Shown here: piece after piece, positions 39,501 through 51,500 of the stretch
How positions within the stretch are numbered: the first letter of the stretch is position 1
How the letters are laid out: every line of letters starts with the position of its first letter
Source: Symbiodinium kawagutii
Taxonomy: Eukaryota; Sar; Dinophyceae; Suessiales; Symbiodiniaceae
Assembly: GCA_009767595.1 (NCBI GenBank)
Contig: VSDK01012728.1
Location: forward strand, 1,224,048-1,288,047
Reading direction: 5' to 3'
Length of the DNA stretch: 64,000 bases
Position numbers and translations under genes: made by a program
The notes under the pieces: model-generated
Seen by the model: the letters and a program-made list of their open reading frames with translations, nothing else
Told to the model about the DNA's origin: nothing
Database searches by the model: none

Positions 39501-42500
39501 CCAATGTAATTACCACCTTTCTGGGGTGGTCACAATGAGCACAACAACCACCATATCCATAACATGTTTGGTGGGCATGAAAGCCATGACAATTTGTGTC
39601 ATTTTTCAAACCAGGGATAATTCGCATAGTTCTGGCCACAATGGTTGGCAAATAGCCACTTAACCATTAAGTGGTGAATCACAATGCATCAAGCTGGGCC
39701 ATGGGGGCCATTTTTATCTTACTAGGTAAACCCCTTTGTAACCAATGACTAGCCTCACCAGGGGTTGGGTGGTGGTTAAAGCTGGTGGTGGTGGTGCTGC
39801 TGCTTATCATGGCAGTCCTCAGGGCTTTCCTTCTGCCCCTGGTGGGGGTCATGTTGTTGATGATTGGTGGTGGTGCTGATGATGGTGATGGCCTTGGTCC
39901 TAGTGAGGGTGGTAATCATGATGGTGGTGATGGTGGCCATGCTGCTACTCATGGTGGTGATGTGGGTGGCAGTCCTCCAGGACTGCCACCAAGGCCTTTT
40001 GCTTTTCCGGTTCCTGGTGGCAAAGGAGAGGGGTGGGGCTAAGAAAAAGCTCAAAAAATTTTAGGGGCAAGCAAGGCTCCCATAGACTTGCCATTGGTTG
40101 TTGATCATGGACAATGGTGAATACTAGAGCCCTATGTGATGGTTATGGCCATGGGGGTACTATGGCTGAAAAAATATCATAGGTACATATTCAAGTTCAG
40201 GCAACCAACCCAGTGATAGCCATCACAGGGAGGTCATGCTGGTTTTGGCTTTAATGGAACCAAACTACCAAAACCTTGGCTACTATGATCATAACAATGA
40301 ACATTGTGATAGATACATCAAAAGCAATGGCCACTGTGATCATTGTGCTGGTTATGATGTCCATGGGAATAAAAATCATAAATATGACCATGAAAGCAAT
40401 TAAGCTAAATCTGGGTCCTTTAGTATTCATGATCAATATTGCTACATAAGTGCAATAATCAAGCTTGGTGAGGTTTTGGTGGGCCTTGGTGGGCCTTGGT
40501 GGGCCTTTGTGGGGCCTTGGTGGGCATTGGTGGCCTTATGGACCATTCAGCACATTACAACCAAACATCATGATAACCAAGGTCATTATCTCATTGCATT
40601 GCTCACCCTGCCAAGGCCACACAATTTTTGGGGTGCACCAACACCACCACTAACAAAGAGCTAGTGTTGAAAGGCAGGCAACAACCAAAAAAGACAATTG
40701 GTGCTTGGCTTGGGCATCTCCATGCTTGGTTCCCATACATTGGGTTTTGGTTGCTGAATATGAATAATGGTAAATATTTTGGCAAAATATGATGATTATG
40801 GCCATGGTGGTACCATGGTTAGCAATTTAATACATATGAAAATCTGTGGAACCCACCAGTGCCATCATTTACTTTGTTGCCACCACCAACACCTTCTGCA
40901 CCCTTGCTGCCTCAGAGCTGTCTTCTTGCCCCAGCTGCCTTTGCAGGCCCTTGGCCCTGTGCCTCACTAGAGGCTGGGCTTTGTCTGCCCTCAGCTTTGC
41001 CAACTCCTGGCTGTGGGCTATCATGGGTTCCTATGGGTTCCTAAAAAAAGTTTTGGGCCCCTATGGATTCTTATAACTGCCCATGGGCCCTTCTGGATTC
41101 CTATGGAACCTCTTGGGTTTTCATGGATTCCTGTGGTTCTTACTGGTTTCCTGGGGTTCTTTTGGAAGCTTGTGGATCCTTCTAGGTTCCCTGACGTACC
41201 GCGCTTGCCCGGGCGCTGCCCAAGGGGCCCAGAGCTGCGACCCGGGGAAAAAAAGGTGGGGAGAGGTCAGGAGGAGGATGTACCGATCAGTGAGTGAACT
41301 AATTAATCAATATTTACCGCCGGAGATTTCAGTTACGTCAACAGGAATTTTTCATAAAATATGATCACATATATTTTTTTATGTTTATACATATATACGC
41401 AGAATTTGTGCATCGCCAGAAAACCATCAGAGATGGGAACATTTCCTAGATGTCACGCCTATGTCCTAACTATTGTACAAATACCCACACCCATATATAG
41501 CAATTCTCGGGTAATCCAACAACATGTGCCTAGTTTGGCTTGCGCGTTTAAGTCCTAAGTCATGTGAATGTTGAAAGTTGGGCGGACCATGGCCGGGCGT
41601 GCAGGTGGGTTGAGCATGGACAAGGCTAGTCTCCCTTGTGCGTAGTGCGTGTGGTGGGGTAAAAATGTGGGAGGCCTAGTGTCTGCGTGGGTGTTTGGCA
41701 GCTGTAGCGCCTAGGCGCTCGGATGGACCAGTGATGAGATGCGGAGAGGTATGTATGCAAGCATGTGCCTAGCTTGGTTTGAGCGTTGAAGTCCTAAGTC
41801 ATGTGAATGTTGAAGGTTGGGCGGGCCATGGCCGGGCGTGCAGGTGCGGTGAGCATGGAAAAGGCTACTGTATATTTTCATTTACATATATCTCTACATA
41901 TATTTATATATAGATATATACACATCATTTGCGTATCGCCAAAAAAGGCATCAGAGATAGGAACATTTTTTTAGATGTCACGCCTAAGTCCTCACTCTTG
42001 TGCATATATCCACCCCCATATATGACAAAAAAGGACTTTTAAATAACTTCATTTTTGCTTATATACGCAGTGAAACAACCTGTGAGCTAGGAGTTAAGAA
42101 TGTGCAAAATCACCTATGTCCTAAGTCACTTGTGAAAAAACAGGTTGGTAAGTCCTAAGTCCCCAGCGGGTAGTATATATATATATGTAAATAAAAATAT
42201 ATATATATATATATAAAATATATAATATATATACCCAAGAGACTTCACAAATGGCCACTTTTAGTAGCAAACAAACAAAAACAAACAGCTGAATGGAATA
42301 TGATTTGGACCCATCCTACAATTCCTACTTTTCTGCTTGCCTGAGCTTGAAGTGATCGTGATATTCATCTTCGGGTGCAATGATGGTCTCTCGAAATAGG
42401 GAACCCCCAAAATGGTTGGCTTATTACGAAGCATGTTCATGAATGGATGATTCCTACTCGTGTGGATACCACCTCCAAGCACAACATTGGTCCAACTGAG

Positions 42501-45500
42501 GCTCCTGATATCTCCTGATCCTCCTCGATGACTGCTCACGGAAACACACTTCCTGTCCAACAGCAAATCTTGCGCAATCCTTCAGAAGAACGAGCACGGC
42601 AGTGATCCAACATGATTGGAACGGCAGTGATCCAGCTGGGATGCGCCACCTGCCATTGTGACAAAAAAACGCGCTCACGGCCCCTGAGGACCTCAGAAAA
42701 AGGCAATGCTTCTGCTGGCAGTCACGCCCTGCACGTTCCACCTGAATATGCATAAATGCTTATAATGCTTGCTGTTTATATAAATGTCTGAACCGCCGTA
42801 GTGGATTGAACTGGAATATTCCCACACAATGCCCGGTGCCCCACTACAAGCTACCATAAGTTAGCGTAAGGGGGTCGATCCTCTGCGCATCTTCCACCAC
42901 AACACTTATCACATAAGAAATGGTATTAAACTGCTGAGATGGGAACTTCACCTGTCATTTGCGGTAGAAATTAATCATGGCTAATTAGCCAATATCAACC
43001 AAAAACATATGCAAAAACATTCGAAATGCGAACCTCAAGTCAAGTATTCACAGATTATCATCCAAGTATCGAACAAGTCGACCATTGTTGATGAAGTATT
43101 ATAACATGCTATAAGCATTTATAACAATTCTCAATTACCATCCCTGCTTGTTGGTAAGAGGGTTCCTTAATCATCCGTGTTGTTTATTTTTGTTGGGGGA
43201 GCGGTAGTGACCAAAGCTCACTCAACCCACTGGATTGATCCGCGGCTTCCAAGCTTCCCCGCTCCATCACCAGCACACGACCTCACAACGGGGCGAGGGA
43301 TCACCCCTTTGATGAACCGAAAATCATTGGTTGTACTCTGATTTGTATGCTGCTCCTCTAAATGCAAAAAAAATATTAGAGAAACCGTTTGTTTTGAAAA
43401 TTTCTAAGGTAGTATTGCTTCTCTCAGTAGCATATATATGTACGTAAAAATAAAACATATATGTATGTATATACACGTCCTTTGCAAAACTGCACAAGAA
43501 ATGCTTTTTTATTTGAAAAAATGGTCTTAAAAAAACACACACACTAGCCGCACTAGAGTTCAGAAAACAAAACAACTACATACAGTTCCATCCAAATTAC
43601 ACTGCATGTTTTTCGAATATATTTCAACAACATATTTACATGCTTGTTAAACACATCAAAAACATGTGAAACATTTGGTAACACGACATTCACTACATTG
43701 CGAAGTGTTCTGAGTATCTCCATTTCATAAAGGACTGTAGTGGTGCTCGGCACTCCCAACAAGTTTTGAGACGCCAATCCCTGAGGAAAACTTTTAAGTA
43801 CAACTAACTGCAGCTGCCACATCAAGCATTAACCGATCAACCATTATCAACTACTAATCATGGCTTAAAAATAGGAATACTACCTACGAACCATAGGATT
43901 AACAGATGAACCATCATCAACCAGGATCCACCATCATTAACCAGCCATCACCAGCCAATGCTCAGCCCGAGCAGCGACTACACAAATCTTTCTCAAGCTC
44001 CGGAATCTTCAGGCCTGGCATTGCGCGCATCTTCCGCACCATGGCAATGGTGCGTTTTTACCAGCACAAACACCACAGCATGGCATGGTGAATGCTAGTT
44101 AATGCTATTAATATGTTCTAGCTTATGATGAGTGATGCCGGACAATGTTAAGAAATGCTGGTTCATGTTGGTCAGTGTTAGCGATCTTAGTTGATGCTGG
44201 TTGGTAATGAATGGTAATGGCACATCCAAATTGTCATCATGGCTGGGTTGATTCACCAATTACCTGCGGGTGACAACCAACAATTCCCATGAAATGATAC
44301 ACCAATATCAAAAACTACTATAGTCGCATATATGCAACTGCAACATCAAAAAACAACATCGAAAACAACAACATCCACCACAGCATCAAGTGGTACCATC
44401 TCACAAAGAAACGTTCGGATATGTACTACTTGTAAAGATGCAGATGCCGGATCAACCAGAACCGTAGTTCTTCATGTTGTTCTTTCGGTTTCGAAGACAT
44501 AGCTGCGAACGTCGCCGTCCAGTCTTGGGATGGATGGTGTTTGGGGGTCAGTGTTGATGCATATAACCAGTTAAGATGAACCATAACAAGTAATTGGATG
44601 CAATTATCCAACATGAATGGGTGATACTAATGAGGAGATCGCAAATAGCTAAGGATTTGCTTTACATTTAAGAATCACCTGAGATGTTGGATACCCTCCA
44701 GGTGATTACTTTGATAACGACTGCGGTGGTCCACCCAGGGTCCTGGTGCTGGCAGGTCTGCAGCGAAACTGCCGTTTGGGCCTAGCGGCGCAGCATGGTT
44801 GACCAATGATGCCAAGCAACCTGGTTATATAGTTAGACGATATATTCGATTGAATATGCATTTGCATATTCAGTTCTGATTCAAATGATATTAGTGGAAT
44901 ATCATGTTTAAAACAAAACAGGTGGATAATTATTGACAAACATTGATTGTCAACATGATTCACGGTTAATCAATGATGAATTAACATCACTGATCAGTAT
45001 AATCGTATTCATGGATCATGAAATCATTCAATTGTGCGATCCGATAATGAAAATTATCAATTTGATTATCAACATTTGTAAAACTGATTGTCTAATATAT
45101 AGTCAATATTTAAATCAACATATTGACCATGTCAATCATAATCAGTTCACATGCATTGGCCATGATTTTTACATGGCCAATCATTCATTCATGAATAACT
45201 TATCATGGACCACTAACAATTTACGAATGGTAATAGTATTCATTGTTTGTTGGTTATCGTTAGTTATCAATTGATACACAATTGATTGACGCACGATGTT
45301 GAATAATAATGCGAAAATGATCTACCAATGTGGTTATCATCATTCATGATCAACAAAACCTAACGACAGCACCTATAATCGAATCATACTGAATGGATGA
45401 GAACGGGCAATTTGGTTTCAACATGATGATCAGAATCAAGTTCAGCATGTACAAACTTTCCGTTGGAACAGGATTCGCTGCATTGTTGACAATTCTTGTT

Positions 45501-48500
45501 GATCACCATTCTGATGTTACTTGTCAAATATGTTGCTACTCCATAGTTCATTCTATAGATTACCAAACCTCATGTGAACAAAACCATGATCCCCAATAAG
45601 TCTGATAAGTCATCATCTGCTTTCAACCATTCTTCAAGGAAGGCCCTGTGATGGCTGAGTTGACGGGCCTGGATTGTAGTCTCGAGAAGCCGGCAGAAAC
45701 CGATATATACCCAACCAACAATGATGGCTGAGATTGCGGGTAGGTGATAGTGGCTCACGATGACAAATGGGGCTATATGATGGGCAGCAATCAATTCATT
45801 TTAGTGAATTCTATCCAACGATCACGAGTCCATGATCTTGGTCCATAAACAAGGTAGCCTCTCGAATGCTTGCTGGCATCTTGTAACGATATGTGCAAGC
45901 ACGTTTTTCCCCAGCAGGACTCCCAATTCCAAAAAAAACTTTGTTGCGACTTGCAACCTGCTCTGTCCTTTCATTGGTCGGTATATCACCCCTAATAGTT
46001 GGTGTTAGCCCACTATTGTTGCTTATTATCCCCCACTATATGGTGTTAGCCAACTATTGGTAGGTATATCCCCTACTAATAGTTGGTTGCTTATCATCCC
46101 CCACTATTGTTGGCTAACACTGACCCTTGTCGCAGGCCCCGGGCCCCCCGCGCGCCATAGAGCGTGGCGAAAGTCTCGCAGTTGGAGGCTTCGCGACGGT
46201 AGTCCAGCTCCTGGAGGCAATCGTCACGAGGGCGCCATCCCGAACTGAAAGCCAGGTACGAACTGGTGAAATGGTGGTTCTTTGATGTCTTGTTGATGGT
46301 AAATGGATGATTGATGATGGTTCACTATGGTTCATCTTGTGGGAACAAATGGCTTGCAAATGTCAACATGTTTCTGCACCCAGAACTTGATTCACAACTG
46401 ACCATTCCTAGCGACAGACTTCGGTCATGGTAAAGTCAACCATGGTTTATATGAGTGGATAATGGCTTACACTGGTAAGTAGTGGTGGACAATCTTTTCA
46501 GGAATGGCTTTTTGTTGGAAAATGATAGTTCACTATCACTGTCGCAACTTGTTTCCCTGCTACTCCTTGAATTGGATGGTGAACTGCGTATCCCCATAGA
46601 TCGATTCTGATTGTTAATTATGCTTTCTCTGTTGACAATGATGGCTACCGTTTTTTGGGTATCTACACATCGCTGTTACGATTGGGTATACCATCCCTAG
46701 TGCACCAAAATTGGTGTATCCAAAAGTGGTGATTCCCCCCTAACCATCCTAAATGATCTTTGATAGTGTAACCAACCAGCTCTGCAGGAACATCGTGGAC
46801 AAACCCAACCGTAGCTGTGGATCAAGGGACCGCCCTTGGCTCAAAGAACTTCGTCCAGCCGCCTCTTGGGATATCCATGGCAACCTGAGGCTCCCAATCT
46901 CAACCAACCATATGGTGGTTTCTCGAAATAGGCGTACCCCCTCAATCATCCATTTGTTAAGCATTGATGGTAAGTACTAAACTAACCATTTTTGGGGGAT
47001 TCTGAGAAACAGCTCACTCCAGGAGGAGGTTCCTATCCCAACTGATGCCGTGGGCTGCTCCCAGTTCCCCCCGGTTCCCGGTGACCAGATCCCCATCCTC
47101 GAAAAGTCTGGAGCAGAATTCGTCCACAGCACCCAGGACCTGAAAGGGGTCTCCCGGGCCCTCCAAGGTGAACGGTGGCCCTCCTAGGATTTCCAACGAT
47201 GGGTACCGTGATGGCTATGACGGCAGTGGCTATCAGAAATAGTTTTAATGATGGCTAAAGGAAACGGCATGAAATGGCTGCTTTCCCTTCGGTTGTGGAA
47301 AATCATGGCTATAGGCTATAGGCTATAATGGTCAGTAATGAAGGTTGACGGTTCTACATCACCAAAAAAAACAATTTCATTGTTGATATTGTCAGAAAAA
47401 GTTACTTTTTGTTGAAGGTACAGCATGAAAATATCATAGACTGAAAGCATGACACCTCCAAACAACACCGAATGGCTACTGGATAATGATGGTGATTGTG
47501 ATATATGATGATAATAATCATTCTACGTCCACGTGACAAGCAATGGTTACTGGATAGCCTGCAATGTTGAGCAATCATGCTTAATTCTGCAACTTAATGA
47601 TCATAATTCTGGTCCATGACGGGAAGTGATGATTCTAGTGAATAAGCAACGGATATAAACCTTGGTCGCCAAGAACCGACCATTCTGCTTGGTGGACCAC
47701 CATCAAGACTGGCCATTGGCCTGGTGATCCCAGGGACACCAGGAAACACAACAGGTTGTGGCCGTGATCCTGGTATGGTGCAGAGTCACTTCCTGCGATC
47801 GCATGAATGGACATGTTGTCCCAACATGTTCGTGCGCCGACCCCAGGATTGGTCGCTGGACCACCCAGTGTCAACCTTCATGGATCTTAATGGTGCTATG
47901 GCAATGCAAGGCATGGCTTTCCGATGAAAATCTCAGGAACTGCATGGAGCCACCATCCCTTCATGGAACTCACGCGGCTTGGGTGGCAGCCATGTCCCTC
48001 CCTCCTTGATCTCGGGTATGGTGACACAAGCTGAGGCCGGTGAAGTTTGTGGACAGTGAGGTAACTCCCTTTAGTTTGACGGCTTTGTAAACCAACTTGC
48101 AAAAGTCAGATGTCAACATTAGTTCTCAAATGTCATCAACCATACATGTCATTATTCTTAAGTAGTATCCACCATGGCCGTACTTAGTACTTGTCACTCT
48201 TAAGTAGTATCCACATTGGCTAGCCAGCATCGACCGAACTTATGAGCCACGGCTTGGTGAGTTCATAAAGCAACTTCCCCATGGCACTCCTGACCCTTGG
48301 GCCACCTGAGCTCCCTTACATTGGCACGGACCAAGCGTGTCCCGTCTGCAGGTCCGGCGGTTGTGTTCAAGGGACAACTACCACTGGCGCGTAAAGCCAT
48401 GCTGAATGATGGTTAATGATGGGTAATGATGGTTAATAATGGTTAATGATGGGTAATGATGGTCATGTGATGATGGCTAGGAATGGCTACACTGATGGTT

Positions 48501-51500
48501 GAATCGTAGTCAATGGATGTGAATGATGAGTGAGGCGTGATCGTCATTGATGACGACTCATGAACTCAACCACCCAAAATATGGCTAGTGCTTTCATAAA
48601 CTTGCGTTGATTACAAGGTAGTTTGGATGCTTGTAGGTCAGCTTGCCCCGCTGTAATAGTACCGAGAATCTAAGTATTGGATGCTTACTGATCCTCTGTT
48701 TGGTTGGCTCATTCAGCACAACCAGCCAGTATGTTCCACAATCAACTGTTTGAACAAATTACTCCAAATCATTACACGTTTCTGGTCATGATCTGCACAG
48801 ATCGATACTCGTCAACGACAAGCATTGAATGAACCAGAAACAACTCTGGGGTCCATTCATCAAATTTCACCTACTGGAGATGTTTCACTCCTTGTTCGCT
48901 GTAAACTCAAGAAAACGTGATGAAAACTTGTCCAGGGAAACTGGAACAACTTCATTCCTCAGGGCAAACCTTGGCATCATAGGCATTTTTGCCGTGACTC
49001 CTAGTAAACCTCGGTAATCCAGGTAGTAGAAAACCCCTTTGCAAGCAATCAATCAATCAATCAATCCATCCATCAATCAGATAGGGGTTAGGGCATGGAC
49101 AAAAAGTGGGATTTGGATCATGCGGTCAGCTGTCCTTGATCAAACAACCTATATATCTAAACCGGTACTGATATCTTGTTTGTCAAAAAAATCTGTCATT
49201 GCCCTCACCGTTCATCCAAGAATGAGCCAGTAGGACTCCTTCAAATCTGCAAAGTCGACACCGACATTCACCATCATCTAACCATCATTGACCATCATTT
49301 GACCACTAGTTGAGCCACTAGTTAAGCCACCATCATTGACCACTAGTTTAACCACTGGTCAAGCCACTATTCACCATCAACGACTTGGATGGGTACATGA
49401 CTTGCCTAGTGAGCTCGTGAACCCATGACTTGCTAGAGACGTTGTCACCTACGCAGGTGTCGAAAGTGACTGAAACGCTTCCAAGTGGTTGAGACTGGGA
49501 ATCATGAAGGATAGGCATCATCAGTAACAGTTGATGATCATCTCTCACTGGTTTTTAAGTAAAAATATCAATTTTGACTTTATACTTAAGAACTACAAAA
49601 ATCAACAAATCATTAGCAAACATTCTCATGGATATCGTCAAGAAAGGCTAGTGTTTTACATTTCGTACTAACATGTTTTTTGGCAAACGGATAAAACCCA
49701 GGATATAACACCACTGGATGTTCGTGATGTACCATGAAACCAGGTAGGTCATCGTACGGCTTGGGTTCCAGTGCTTGTTCGGCCTAACGGATTCTGCAAG
49801 GCTTCCACCACTCGAGCCAACGACCTGCAAAGGGCAGTTCTAGTGGTTGAAAATGCTCACATTCCTACAGCTTACTGCTGAAAAGGGCATCATCATTTGT
49901 CACTGTGGTGAACTATGGTGTCAATATGTGTCAATGATTGATTTTCAATTACTCGGCTTTGTGCAGTTCTATTGAATCTACTGGTGGCAGTGTTATCGCC
50001 AATGATGATCAGAAACCAGCAATAAATGACTTTAACGGGAGAAGTTGATGATTGCAACGACTTAGGAAGTGGGACTACTGAGTCAACGGACAACCACTAT
50101 TTGTCGCTTTCCAGGATGACACAAGACACGGAACCCTTTTCGGCAGCACCCAGGGGTACTACCTAAGGTAAGGTAGTGAGGAGCCATGGCAAGCCACACG
50201 AAGCGCCACCAATCTTTGACAACCAGGATTACTGCAGCGGTCATTCATCATATCAATGGTTGGATAATGATTATGAATAATGAATGACCAGGATAATGAT
50301 GAGTCATCGTTATTCATAATCATTGTTTATCTGGAAAAACCTTAATAGGTTGTCTACGATTAGTACAAAAACAATATTGACGATTGTTTTTGCAGTAATT
50401 GATTCTTCTTGGCAATCATTCCTGTAATCTTAATTGCTTGCCGATTCTATTCTCTCTGCGAAATAGTTCTGGTGACTATATTTCATCACTGTTCACCAGT
50501 ACTAAGCATCATCATTTACGAGCATTCATTAAGCAACGTTGATAATATCATTTACCTATATCATGTGCAATCATCCTTGAGAATACACAATCAATCCCTA
50601 TGAGCCATCATGATCCATCTCAACAACCGGTTATCGATAACCCGAATGGCCCAAACAAAATCATCACGAATGCTATTGTGTATACATCATTAACCTCCAA
50701 TCACCATTGATGCTGCACTATAAATCATGCACCAGGCCTGAATCATCCGTCAGCCAACATGAATTGTCATGAAACTGGTATCGTGCCCGTTACCGTCCAT
50801 TGCGTTTTCCAGATTTTTTATTGTTTGATGACGTATGGTTGGGTATACATGGGATATACCCAGCTAGGAGTTTTACCAATTTTGCCAATAACCGTTTCTT
50901 GACGAGTTGATTCTCCAAATATTACTCAATGATAAACACCTATTTGTCAGATGGCCTAGCGATGGTTCTACTAATTGGCTGTACTTTTGGTCATTCCCTA
51001 AGTTTGACTATTCCCTGCCATGATACATCACAATGTTTGTGAAAGTAACCATTAGTTAGTTCGTTACACATTCATTCTACAGTCATCGTGTCCTATACAC
51101 AAACAACGCTTAAATAAACAAAAAAAATATAAAACAAAAAACATATCATGTTAATCGGATCCTATCCATCATAACTGTGCTGGATTCCCTATTGTCGATA
51201 TTGCCGGTTGAGGCGAAAAACAACGATCGAAAATCCCGAAAACAACGGAATTCCAAGGGGCGGTCTTCATATTTATGTGCCTGCGGTGGAATCTGAATTG
51301 GGTGAACTAGATTCTTCTTCAAATGAGACATCTGAATCCGAGCTGTTCATAACAGCACCTTGCCAGTTCTTCTTTGAATTTGTCTTTGGAAACTTGCATC
51401 AGACTTCTCTTCGGCGGAACCCTTTCTTCGAAAGTTTTCACTGGTAAAATTTGCCGTGGTGGCAACTTGTTCTCAATTTTTGGCGCCATCTCCAAGGTAG

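Larger units (their letters stand above)
32576..43262. other. 10.7-kb kinase intron (exons 10-11)
   Basis: GC donor and AG acceptor. It holds the 9-kb inverted-repeat-bounded segment, the satellite block, the coding-like minus fragments, a family B element (35590) and AT microsatellites. No regulatory element was recognised. Confidence 0.5.

Noticed and set aside
46749-46964. Minus-strand frame between kinase exons 7 and 8 (LFRETTIWLVEIGSLRLPW)
   Set aside because: It overlaps a family B element, and exons 7 and 8 already join as FE/ELDY without extra residues.
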